This document shows, piece by piece, positions 1 to 7,319 of a stretch of 64,000 bases of DNA (its first letter is position 1; the number at the start of each line of letters is the position of its first letter). Where the stretch lies: NCBI RefSeq assembly GCF_004296575.1, contig NZ_SAYT01000007.1:496001-560000 (forward strand), written 5' to 3'. The stretch comes from Dyella amyloliquefaciens. Lineage in GTDB: Bacteria; Pseudomonadota; Gammaproteobacteria; Xanthomonadales; Rhodanobacteraceae. The notes below the pieces were generated by a model, which worked only from the letters and a program-made list of their open reading frames with translations, had not been told where the DNA came from and did no database searches. Position numbers and translations under genes: made by a program.

Positions 1-521
1 CCTTTGTCGAATGACACTGCCCGCAGGCGCTCGAGCGAGAGGGCGGGTGGCAGCAGCGCTCCTAGTGCATCGGCGGGCAGCCATGGCCAGCCAGCGAGAA
101 CCTGCGACAGGCGCCAGTCGTCGCTCTCTTGGTTGGCGCCCACGACGAGACTGTGGTCGCCGCAGCCGAACGTGTAACCATCGCCTTCACGAGTGACAGC
201 GTAAGTGTCGAGCGCAGGGCCGGTGCCGAGGGAGATTGGTGCATGGGCGGTCAGTCTGACTTTGGCGCGGAATACGAAGCGCTGCAGTGACTGCGCCATG
301 GAAGCGGTATCGCCCCCGCGCAACAGCAAGAGCAATCCGTCGTCGGCAACGCGGGCAAGGTGGAACAGGGCGAGCACCCGGCCTTGCGCATCGAGCCACG
401 CATTGAATTGCCATTGCCCGACGGCAAGCGTATGGACGTTGCCGCTGAATTGGGCCTGGGCGAACGCAAGGGCGTCGGCGCCTTCGATGGACAGGGTCTG
501 AGCAGAGTGGTGTGTAGCCAT
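1..521 (-). CDS. ygfZ: YgfZ/GcvT-like folate-binding protein, 3' part cut off by the window edge
   Basis: The frame opens with ATG at 521 and runs off the left end after 173 codons. It reads MATHHSAQTLSIEGADALAF, continues with W.FNAWLDAQGRVLALFHLAR, and ends inside AVSFDKG, the start of the family signature KGCYxGQE. YgfZ is a tetrahydrofolate-binding relative of the glycine cleavage T protein. It supports repair or assembly of some Fe-S enzymes and MiaB-type tRNA thiolation. The signature Cys lies just outside the window. It is divergent from the succinate dehydrogenase genes, which carry three Fe-S clusters, so the placement fits an Fe-S maintenance role. The family call rests on the N-terminal pattern and the partial signature. 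Confidence 0.8.
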   Translation of the reverse strand, partial: MATHHSAQTLSIEGADALAFAQAQFSGNVHTLAVGQWQFNAWLDAQGRVLALFHLARVADDGLLLLLRGGDTASMAQSLQRFVFRAKVRLTAHAPISLGTGPALDTYAVTREGDGYTFGCGDHSLVVGANQESDDWRLSQVLAGWPWLPADALGALLPPALSLERLRAVSFDK

Positions 522-648
522 AGATGGGCGAGGTGAGGGCAGGGCGCTGGCCATACAAGTGTGGTCTGCTTACTGTCAGACGATCACGTCGCCGTCAAGG
601 TTGTGCTGAATTTACGCAAGTATTACGCTTTTACAGCTTTCACATACC

Positions 649-816
649 ATGTCCGATACGTCCTCCCAGCCAAAGTCCTCGCCGGCTTCCGCTCCTGCGG
701 AACAAGCGACCGTGCCTGCCGTTCCGGCGACGGAAAAGACCCCGGCTGAGCGGCCGGCCCCGGATCCCACCCGCTACGGCGATTGGGAAAAAAACGGGCG
801 CTGTATCGACTTCTGA
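649..816 (+). CDS. SDHAF4-like (DUF1674) succinate dehydrogenase assembly factor, 55 aa
   Basis: A 55-codon gene from ATG 649 to TGA 816, short enough to be missed by length filters. The first 35 residues are a Ser/Ala/Pro-rich, probably disordered tail. The C terminus reads DPTRYGDWEKNGRCIDF, the conserved DUF1674/SDHAF4 block (consensus near PTRYGDWE.KGR..DF). In mitochondria SDHAF4 binds flavinylated SdhA before it joins SdhB; a similar chaperone role here is inferred. It sits 87 nt upstream of sdhC on the same strand and is probably co-transcribed. No good Shine-Dalgarno precedes the ATG. The motif match is clear, so family assignment is firm even though the gene is tiny. Confidence 0.88.
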   Translation: MSDTSSQPKSSPASAPAEQATVPAVPATEKTPAERPAPDPTRYGDWEKNGRCIDF

Positions 817-903
817 TCTTCGCCGCGCCGGCTCCGCGCCGGCGTCGCTGGAGATAGGGAAGGGCGGTAAAGGGCATCAGCGATTCCACCCAGGATAGCC
901 GCC

Positions 904-1299
904 ATGGCAGACACGCAACGACCGCTCTCTCCACACATGGGCATATATAAGTGGCAGGTACAGATGGTGACATCCATCTTGCATCGCGCTACTGGCATCG
1001 CCCTCTCCGTTGGAACCCTGATCGTACTGTGGGGAGTGTTCTCCCTCGCCACTGGCGAAGACAGCTACAGCCAGTTCAGGACCTGCATCGGCAGCCCGAT
1101 CGGGCTGATCCTCATGTTTGGTTGGACCTGGGCGCTGTTCTATCACCTGTGCAATGGCATCCGTCATCTGCTGCAGGACGGCGGCATGGGTTATGCCATT
1201 CCGCAGTTCGTGCGCTCCAGCTGGCTCTCGATCATCGTGAGCATCGTGCTGACGGTGCTGGTCTGGGCCTACGTGCTGACTTCCGGAGGTGCGGCATGA
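904..1299 (+). CDS. sdhC: Succinate dehydrogenase cytochrome b556 subunit
   Basis: 131 aa, the usual size, with three membrane spans (about 30-50, 65-85 and 105-127). With SdhD it anchors complex II in the inner membrane, holds heme b and forms the ubiquinone site. SILHR at 24-28 supplies the quinone-site Ser and Arg. YHLCNGIRHLLQD contains H81, which aligns with the E. coli heme ligand His84. The start is supported by an AGGAT element upstream and by the typical N terminus RPLSPHMGIYKWQ. The stop overlaps the sdhD start in an ATGA arrangement. Confidence 0.96.
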   Translation: MADTQRPLSPHMGIYKWQVQMVTSILHRATGIALSVGTLIVLWGVFSLATGEDSYSQFRTCIGSPIGLILMFGWTWALFYHLCNGIRHLLQDGGMGYAIPQFVRSSWLSIIVSIVLTVLVWAYVLTSGGAA

Positions 1300-1709
1300 G
1301 CGCGAACGGCCAGAAGCATGACGTGCGCAACGACATGCGCAATCCGCTCAAGCGAGCCCGCGGCCTTGGTTCGGCGCAGTCTGGCGTCGGCCATTGGTGG
1401 ACGCAGCGCGTCACCGCGACGGCGCTGGTGTTCCTCGGCATCTGGTTCGTGCTGACCGTGCTCGGCATGATCCACGCCGACTACGCCACGGCCCGCTCGA
1501 TCGTCGCCAAGCCGTGGAACGCAGTGCTGCTGGTGGCCTTCGTGCTCACCATGTGCTGGCACGCCGTGCTCGGCCTGCAGATCGTGATCGAGGACTACGT
1601 GCATACGCGCTGGAAGGAAGTTGCCCTCCTGGTGCTGGTGAAGTTCATTGCAGTGCTCGGCACGCTGGCCACGTTGATGGCCGTGCTGCGCGTGGCGCTG
1701 GGAGCCTGA
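1296..1709 (+). CDS. sdhD: Succinate dehydrogenase membrane anchor subunit
   Basis: 137 aa from the ATG at 1296 that overlaps the sdhC stop (ATGA). This start is preferred to the long upstream open frame, which only reads through sdhC in another phase. Three hydrophobic spans lie at about 40-60, 75-95 and 108-133. The segment [17 protein letters not shown] carries H89 and the DY pair (100-101) expected of SdhD near heme b and the quinone pocket. Only 4 nt separate it from sdhA. SdhD sequences vary widely, so the call rests on topology, the H/DY motif and its fixed position between sdhC and sdhA. Confidence 0.94.
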   Translation: MSANGQKHDVRNDMRNPLKRARGLGSAQSGVGHWWTQRVTATALVFLGIWFVLTVLGMIHADYATARSIVAKPWNAVLLVAFVLTMCWHAVLGLQIVIEDYVHTRWKEVALLVLVKFIAVLGTLATLMAVLRVALGA

Positions 1710-1713
1710 TTCC

Positions 1714-3501
1714 ATGGAAAGCTACAAGATCCAACAGCATAAGTACGACGTCATCGTGGTCGGCGCCGGCGGCGCGGGCCTGCGCGCCACCTTCGGCCTG
1801 GCCGAGAAGGGCCTCAAGGCCGCGTGCATCACCAAGGTGTTCCCGACCCGCTCGCACACCGTGGCGGCGCAGGGCGGTATCTCCGCCGCACTCGGCAACA
1901 TGGGCGAGGACGACTGGCGCTTCCACTTCTACGACACGATCAAGGGTTCCGACTGGCTCGGCGACCAGGATGCGATCGAGTACATGTGCCGCGAGGCGAT
2001 TCCGGCCATCATCGAGCTGGAACACTACGGCGTGCCGTTCTCGCGTACCGAGGAAGGCAAGATCTACCAGCGTCCGTTCGGCGGCATGACCACCCATTAC
2101 GGCAAGGGCACCGCGCAGCGCACCTGCGCCGCGGCCGACCGTACCGGTCACGCCATCCTGCATACGCTGTACCAGCAGGCGCTGGCGCATGACGCCACGT
2201 TCTTCATCGAGTACTTCGCCATCGACCTCATCTTCGACGAAGAAGGTGTGTGCCGCGGCGTGCTCGCGCTGGACATGAACGAAGGTACGCTGCACTTCTT
2301 CCGCGGACAGTCCGTGGTGCTGGCGACCGGTGGCTACGGCCGCGCCTACTTCAGCGCCACCTCGGCGCATACCTGCACCGGCGACGGTGGCGGCATGGTG
2401 CTGCGCGCGGGCCTCGCGTTGCAGGACATGGAGTTCGTGCAGTTCCACCCGACCGGCATCTACGGCTCGGGCTGCCTGATCACCGAAGGCGTGCGTGGCG
2501 AGGGCGGTTACCTCACCAACTCCAACGGCGAGCGCTTCATGGAGCGCTATGCCCCGAACGCCAAGGATCTCGCCTCCCGTGACGTGGTCAGCCGCGCCAT
2601 GACCATGGAAATCCGCGAAGGCCGTGGCGTGGGCGAGCACAAGGACCACATCCACATCAACCTGATGCACCTGGGCGCCGAAGTGATCCACGAGCGCCTG
2701 CCGGGCATCGCCGAGTCGGCGCGCATCTTTGCCGGCGTGGACGTGACCAAGGAGCCGATCCCGGTGATCCCGACCGTCCACTACAACATGGGCGGCATCC
2801 CGACCAACTACCACGGCGAAGTGGTGCAGAAGCGCGGCGACGACGTCGACGCCGTCGTGCCGGGCCTGTTCGCCATCGGCGAAGCGGCCTGCGTGTCGGT
2901 GCACGGCGCCAACCGCCTGGGCTCCAATTCGCTGCTCGACCTGGTGGTGTTCGGTCGTGCCGTGGCGAACCGCTGCGCGGAGATCGTCACCCCGGGCGCG
3001 CCGCACAAGGACCTGCCGGCCAGCGTGCTGGACAAGGCGCTGACCCGTTTCGACGGCCTGCGCAACGCCAAGGGCAGCCAGCCGACCGCGAAAATCCGTG
3101 CGGAAATGCAGCGCACCATGCAGTCCGATGCTGCCGTGTTCCGCACCGGCGAATCGCTCCAGGAAGGCTGCGAGAAGATCTCCAAGGTGCGCGATTCGTT
3201 CAAGGACGTGGGCGTCAGCGATCGTTCGCTGGTGTGGAACTCCGACCTGATCGAAACGCTGGAACTCGCCAACCTGCTCGACCAGGCCGTGGCCACCATG
3301 TATTCGGCGGCCCAGCGCGAGGAGAGCCGTGGCGCTCACGCCCGCGAGGACTTCCCGGACCGCGACGACCACACCTGGCAGAAGCACACGCTGGTGGCGG
3401 TCGATGAGAACGGCAAGGCCAGCTTCGACTTCCGTCCGGTGCACATGTACACCATGACGAGCGATGTCGAAGTCGTCCCGCCGAAGAAGCGCGTTTACTG
3501 A
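1714..3501 (+). CDS. sdhA: Succinate dehydrogenase flavoprotein subunit
   Basis: 595 aa, full length. Oxidises succinate to fumarate with covalent FAD on the cytoplasmic face of complex II. The dinucleotide fold GAGGAG is at 17-22. [13 protein letters not shown] contains H48, matching the covalent FAD histidine (His45 in E. coli). [20 protein letters not shown] is the conserved flavin/substrate block. The protein ends in [12 protein letters not shown], close to the usual C terminus. FAD attachment would be aided by SdhE at 4505 and hand-over to SdhB by the SDHAF4-like protein at 649. Confidence 0.98.
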   Translation: MESYKIQQHKYDVIVVGAGGAGLRATFGLAEKGLKAACITKVFPTRSHTVAAQGGISAALGNMGEDDWRFHFYDTIKGSDWLGDQDAIEYMCREAIPAIIELEHYGVPFSRTEEGKIYQRPFGGMTTHYGKGTAQRTCAAADRTGHAILHTLYQQALAHDATFFIEYFAIDLIFDEEGVCRGVLALDMNEGTLHFFRGQSVVLATGGYGRAYFSATSAHTCTGDGGGMVLRAGLALQDMEFVQFHPTGIYGSGCLITEGVRGEGGYLTNSNGERFMERYAPNAKDLASRDVVSRAMTMEIREGRGVGEHKDHIHINLMHLGAEVIHERLPGIAESARIFAGVDVTKEPIPVIPTVHYNMGGIPTNYHGEVVQKRGDDVDAVVPGLFAIGEAACVSVHGANRLGSNSLLDLVVFGRAVANRCAEIVTPGAPHKDLPASVLDKALTRFDGLRNAKGSQPTAKIRAEMQRTMQSDAAVFRTGESLQEGCEKISKVRDSFKDVGVSDRSLVWNSDLIETLELANLLDQAVATMYSAAQREESRGAHAREDFPDRDDHTWQKHTLVAVDENGKASFDFRPVHMYTMTSDVEVVPPKKRVY

Positions 3502-3522
3502 TACCCGGACTGGAGAGCCATT

Positions 3523-4302
3523 GTGGCCGAGTTTTCGCTACCCAAGAATTCCAAGGTCCAGCCGGGCAAGCACTTTCCGGCGAAGGACGCGAAGAAACCC
3601 CGCACGTTCCGCATTTACCGCTGGTCGCCGGACGACGGCCAGAACCCGCGCATCGACACGTACGAGGTTGACCTCGCCGCGTGCGGTCCGATGGTTCTGG
3701 ACGCCCTGCTGAAGATCAAGAACGAGATCGATCCGACGCTGACGCTGCGCCGTTCGTGCCGCGAAGGCATCTGCGGTTCGTGCGCCATGAACATCGACGG
3801 CACCAACACCCTGGCCTGCACCAAGGCCATCGGTGACTGCGAGTCGGGCGATGTGAAGATCTACCCGCTGCCGCACATGCCGGTGGTTAAGGATCTGGTG
3901 CCGGACCTCACGCACTTCTACGCACAGTTCGCCTCGATCAAGCCGTGGCTGCGTACGCAGAGTGCGGCGCCGGACCGCGAGCGCCTGCAGTCGCCGGAAG
4001 ACCGCAAGAAGCTCGACGGCCTGTACGAGTGCATCCTGTGCGCGTGCTGCTCGACCAGCTGCCCGAGCTACTGGTGGAACGGCGACCGCTACCTCGGTCC
4101 GGCCATCCTGCTGCAGGCCTACCGCTGGATCGTGGACAGTCGCGATGAAGACACCGGCAACCGCCTGGACGATCTGGAAGATCCGTTCAAGCTGTACCGC
4201 TGCCACACCATCATGAACTGCGCGCGCACCTGTCCGAAGGGTCTGAACCCGGCCAAGGCGATTGCGGAGATCAAGAAGCTGATCGTCGAGCGTCGCTCGT
4301 AA
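3523..4302 (+). CDS. sdhB: Succinate dehydrogenase iron-sulfur subunit
   Basis: 259 aa from a GTG start. It passes electrons from FAD to quinone through [2Fe-2S], [4Fe-4S] and [3Fe-4S] clusters. The plant-type ferredoxin cysteines are C79, C84, C87 and C99 ([13 protein letters not shown]...LAC). The second domain has [13 protein letters not shown] (C170, C173, C176, C180) and [17 protein letters not shown] (C227, C233, C237). All cluster ligands are present. It closes the core sdhCDAB operon and is followed by a hairpin-rich repeat before sdhE. Confidence 0.97.
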   Translation: MAEFSLPKNSKVQPGKHFPAKDAKKPRTFRIYRWSPDDGQNPRIDTYEVDLAACGPMVLDALLKIKNEIDPTLTLRRSCREGICGSCAMNIDGTNTLACTKAIGDCESGDVKIYPLPHMPVVKDLVPDLTHFYAQFASIKPWLRTQSAAPDRERLQSPEDRKKLDGLYECILCACCSTSCPSYWWNGDRYLGPAILLQAYRWIVDSRDEDTGNRLDDLEDPFKLYRCHTIMNCARTCPKGLNPAKAIAEIKKLIVERRS

Positions 4303-4314
4303 GCGTCTCGTTTT

Positions 4315-4481
4315 CCCTCTCCCCTTCGGGGAGAGGGCAGGGTGAGGGGTGGGTGCTCGCGAAAGAGCTTCCACTTGCCAAGACTGAGGCAAGATTGACC
4401 CCTCACCACCATAAAGGTGGCACTGCCTCGGTCCTCTCTCCCGAGGAGGGGACTACCTTCGGGTCGCCCGGAGGGGAGAGG
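4315..4481. repeat. REP-like palindromic element between sdhB and sdhE
   Basis: The 202-nt gap after sdhB begins with a perfect 10-bp hairpin (CCCTCTCCCC, loop TTC, GGGGAGAGGG, 4315-4337). It is followed by GGGTGAGGGGTGGG and, about 100 nt later, by CCTCTCTCCCGAGGAGGGG and GGAGGGGAGAGG (about 4433-4481), which can fold back on the first part. C/T-rich and G/A-rich arms of this kind are common dispersed intergenic repeats in xanthomonads. It may protect the 3' end of sdhCDAB mRNA or attenuate read-through into sdhE; that is inference. Confidence 0.55.
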
Positions 4482-4504
4482 AAGAAAGTCGGAGGCAACC
4501 CGCA

Positions 4505-4753
4505 ATGGACGAAGCCCGTATCAAACGCCTCCGCTGGCGCACCCGCCGCGGCACCCGTGAGCTCGACGCGCTCTTTGGCGGCTGGCTCGACGAACGCTTT
4601 GCCGCTGCCGACGAAGCACAGCGCCAAGCCTTCGATGAACTCCTCGATGTGCAGGACCCGGACCTGTGGGACTGGGTGATGGGCCACGCCAAGGCGACGC
4701 GCCCCGACTGGCAGGCCATCATCGATGACATCCGCTCCCGCCATCGGCTTTGA
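4505..4753 (+). CDS. sdhE: FAD assembly factor SdhE
   Basis: 82 aa, normal length. SdhE (YgfY/CptB in E. coli, SDHAF2 in mitochondria) promotes covalent FAD attachment to SdhA. The diagnostic RGxxE motif is present as RRGTRE at 14-19, followed by the helical core LDALFGGWLDERF, FDELLDVQDPDLWDWVMG and a short C-terminal helix. It lies 202 nt after sdhB on the same strand. Its 3' end overlaps ygfX by 29 nt, suggesting translational coupling. Confidence 0.95.
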   Translation: MDEARIKRLRWRTRRGTRELDALFGGWLDERFAAADEAQRQAFDELLDVQDPDLWDWVMGHAKATRPDWQAIIDDIRSRHRL

Positions 4754-5195
4754 ATACCGGCCCTCGCGCTGGCTGGGACGTGTCCTTGTCCCCATGGTCT
4801 CGCTGGCTGTCGCCGCCGCTTGGCTGAGCGCGATTCCTTATCTACTGAAAGCCTTGGTGACCGCCTTGTTGGTCGCCGCCGCATGGCGATCCCTGGCGAT
4901 GTTCGTGCGCTCGCCGGTAAGGGGCACGGGGTGGAGTCAACGGAGCGGTTGGACCGTCCGTATGGCCGATGGCGAGGACAAGCCGGCGTCATTGCTCGCG
5001 TTTCGCGTGGCCGGCGAGCGAATGATCTGGTTGCGCCTGGGCGTGCCGGGGCACGGCGCTGTTTCCATGCTGCTCGCCCCCGACAACAGCGATGCCGACA
5101 TCCGGCGGCGGCTTCGCATGCGCCTGGCGCTGGCCGATAGGGCCACTTCCCATGCGCCGGGCACTCTGCCGGCTGAACGCGGTCCTACGGTTTAG
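4725..5195 (+). CDS. ygfX: YgfX/CptA-like membrane protein
   Basis: 156 aa. FEYRPSRWLGRVL near the N terminus is the typical YgfX entry, followed by two adjacent hydrophobic segments (about 20-38 and 40-56) that form a hairpin. A soluble C-terminal region has WTVRMADGE and a Leu/Arg-rich tail. E. coli YgfX is encoded with SdhE and was described as a membrane toxin acting on MreB/FtsZ; whether that holds here is unknown. The ATG at 4725 lies inside sdhE. A later start near the end of sdhE is possible. Sequence conservation in this family is low, so the call relies on topology and on the partner gene. Confidence 0.72.
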   Translation: MTSAPAIGFEYRPSRWLGRVLVPMVSLAVAAAWLSAIPYLLKALVTALLVAAAWRSLAMFVRSPVRGTGWSQRSGWTVRMADGEDKPASLLAFRVAGERMIWLRLGVPGHGAVSMLLAPDNSDADIRRRLRMRLALADRATSHAPGTLPAERGPTV

Positions 5196-5264
5196 CCGCG
5201 TCTCAGGCGATAATCATCGCCATTCGGGCGGCCAGCCCCCAAGAACCCACAAGCGACCGCCCTA

Positions 5265-6512
5265 ATGTTCCGACCGCTCGAGTTATTCATCGGCCTGCGA
5301 TACACCCGCGCCAAGCGTCGCAACCAGTTCATCTCCTTCATTTCGACGGTTTCCATCGTGTGCATCGCCATCAGCGTGACCGCGCTGATCACGGTGATGT
5401 CGGTGATGAACGGCTTCGATGACGAGTTGCGCTCGCGCATCCTCGGCGCCATCTCGCACGCCACCGTATCCGGCATGCCGGGACAGAGCGTGCAGGACTG
5501 GCCGCGCGCGGTGCAGATCGCCGAAGCCAACAAGCACGTGAAGGGCGCGGCGCCCTACGTGGAAACCGAAGCCTTCCTGCAGGCGCGTCGCCCCAGCGGT
5601 GCGGTGGTGCGCGGCATCGAACCCGCGCAGGAACCCAAGGTGTCAGACATCGGCCAGCACATGGTCGAAGGCCAGTTGAGCGACCTGACGCCGGGCAGCT
5701 GGAACATCGTGCTGGGTCGCGAACTGGCGATGACGCTGGGCGTGGCCGTGGGCGACAAGGTCATCATGGCCGTGCCCGCGTTCCATTCTTCGCCCATCAC
5801 CGGCAGCGTGCCGAACCTGCGCAGTTTCAAGGTCGCCGGCGTGTTCGAGATGGGCATGCAGGAGTTCGACTCCGGGCTGGCCCTGGTCAACATGGCCGAT
5901 GCCGAGCGCATCAACCAGATCGACGGCCCCACCGGCATCCGTCTGCGTCTGGACGACATGTTCAATGCGCGCAGCGTGGCGCACGAGCTGGCTGACCAGC
6001 TGGGCCAGGTCTATCGCGTGGAAACCTGGATGGACAGCCACGCCAACTTCTTCTCCGCCATCTCGATGGAGAAGAAGGTGATGTTCATCATCCTCTCGCT
6101 GATCATCCTGGTCGCGGTGATCAACCTCATCTCGATGCTGATGATGCTGGTCACCGACAAGCAGGCCGACATCGCCATCCTGCGCACGCTGGGCTCCACG
6201 CCGCGCAGCATCATGGGCATGTTCATGGTGCAGGGCGTGCTGGTGGGCTTCGTGGGCATTGGCTTCGGCGTGACGCTGGGGTCGCTGCTGTCGTGGAAGC
6301 TGCCGGGCATCGTCAAGTGGATCGAACACGTCACCGGCATCACCTTCCTCTCGCCGGACGTCTATTACATCAGCGAGCTGCCGAGCAAGCTCGATGCTGG
6401 CGACGTGGGCTGGGTGGCCTTGATCACCTTCCTGTTCTCGCTGCTGGCCACCCTTTACCCCGCATGGCGTGCGTCGCGCACCCAGCCTGCGCAGGCGCTG
6501 CGCTATGAGTAA
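5265..6512 (+). CDS. Lipoprotein-releasing ABC transporter permease (LolC/LolE/LolF type)
   Basis: 415 aa with one N-terminal membrane span (about 25-48), a long periplasmic MacB-like domain and three C-terminal FtsX-type spans ending [15 protein letters not shown], the classic LolC/E C terminus. The start [20 protein letters not shown] is typical. It extracts outer-membrane lipoproteins from the inner membrane for LolA. Only one permease gene precedes lolD, whereas E. coli has lolC-lolD-lolE. A single permease working as a homodimer (LolF) is a reasonable inference unless a second gene lies elsewhere. Its stop overlaps lolD by 8 nt. Confidence 0.93.
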   Translation: MFRPLELFIGLRYTRAKRRNQFISFISTVSIVCIAISVTALITVMSVMNGFDDELRSRILGAISHATVSGMPGQSVQDWPRAVQIAEANKHVKGAAPYVETEAFLQARRPSGAVVRGIEPAQEPKVSDIGQHMVEGQLSDLTPGSWNIVLGRELAMTLGVAVGDKVIMAVPAFHSSPITGSVPNLRSFKVAGVFEMGMQEFDSGLALVNMADAERINQIDGPTGIRLRLDDMFNARSVAHELADQLGQVYRVETWMDSHANFFSAISMEKKVMFIILSLIILVAVINLISMLMMLVTDKQADIAILRTLGSTPRSIMGMFMVQGVLVGFVGIGFGVTLGSLLSWKLPGIVKWIEHVTGITFLSPDVYYISELPSKLDAGDVGWVALITFLFSLLATLYPAWRASRTQPAQALRYE

Positions 6513-7209
6513 TGCCATGAACAACAATATCGTCCTGCGCGCCAGCAACATCGCCAAGGTCTACGAAGAGGGCGACCTGAAGACCGACGTGCTTGCCGAC
6601 GTGAGCTTCACGCTGAAGCGTGGCGAGACGCTGGCCATCGTGGGCGCCTCGGGCTCGGGCAAGAGCACGCTGCTGCACATCATCGGCGGCCTGGACACGC
6701 TGACCCGCGGCGAAGTGGAAGTGGAGGGGAAGAATCTCTCGCGTCTTTCCGATGCCGACCGTGGCCGCGTGCGCAATCGCTCGATGGGTTTCATCTACCA
6801 GTTCCATCACTTGCTGCCCGAGTTCACCGCGCTGGAGAACGTGTGCATGCCGCTGCTGATCCGCGGCGTCGCGATCGCGGAAGCGGAGCGCCAGGCTAGC
6901 GAGCTGCTTGGCCGCGTGGGCTTGAGCAAGCGTCTCGGCCACAAGCCCGCCGAGCTGTCCGGTGGCGAGCGCCAGCGCTGCGCGGTGGCACGTGCCCTGG
7001 TGACGCGTCCGGCGGTGGTGCTCGGCGATGAGCCCACCGGTAATCTCGATGAAGGCAATGCAGCGCAGGTCTACGACCTGATGCTGGAGCTCAATCGCGA
7101 GATCGGCACCAGCTTCATCCTCGTCACCCATGACAGCCGACTCGCCCAGCGCATGGATCGCACGCTGGAGCTCCACAACGGCAAGTTGGTCGACAAGATC
7201 TACGCCTGA
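6505..7209 (+). CDS. lolD: Lipoprotein-releasing ABC transporter ATPase
   Basis: 234 aa from ATG 6505, which overlaps the end of the permease gene. The in-frame upstream extension lies within that gene and was rejected; ATG 6517 is a second possible start. Walker A is GASGSGKST, the signature is [15 protein letters not shown], Walker B is [13 protein letters not shown] and the H-loop is [22 protein letters not shown] is the Q-loop stretch characteristic of LolD and MacB-type ATPases. It powers lipoprotein release by the permease encoded just upstream. Confidence 0.95.
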   Translation: MSNAMNNNIVLRASNIAKVYEEGDLKTDVLADVSFTLKRGETLAIVGASGSGKSTLLHIIGGLDTLTRGEVEVEGKNLSRLSDADRGRVRNRSMGFIYQFHHLLPEFTALENVCMPLLIRGVAIAEAERQASELLGRVGLSKRLGHKPAELSGGERQRCAVARALVTRPAVVLGDEPTGNLDEGNAAQVYDLMLELNREIGTSFILVTHDSRLAQRMDRTLELHNGKLVDKIYA

Positions 7210-7294
7210 TCTTCCGGCAAGTCGAGCGTCGGCGAAAGGAGCCGACGCCTACATGCTTTTCCGGCGTCGCGCGGGGATTCGCACACTAAGCTGG

Positions 7295-7313
7295 CCCCTT
7301 CCTTTGGAAGGGG
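7295..7313 (+). promoter_or_regulatory. Hairpin sequestering the comEC ribosome binding site
   Basis: CCCCTTCC (7295-7302), loop TTT, GGAAGGGG (7306-7313): a perfect 8-bp stem. The right arm is the only Shine-Dalgarno-like sequence before the comEC GTG at 7320, at a spacing of 6 nt. In RNA the arm would be base-paired, predicting low or conditional translation of comEC. The structure is seen in sequence; a regulatory effect is inference. Confidence 0.55.
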
Positions 7314-7319
7314 ATCAGC

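Noticed and set aside
1645-3444. A 600-codon minus-strand open frame antisense to sdhA
   Set aside because: Same GC-phase artefact; no recognisable domains and fully covered by sdhA.
4505-5195. Treating sdhE-ygfX as a toxin-antitoxin module
   Set aside because: SdhE has the RGxxE flavinylation motif and sits next to sdhCDAB, so the assembly role is better supported.
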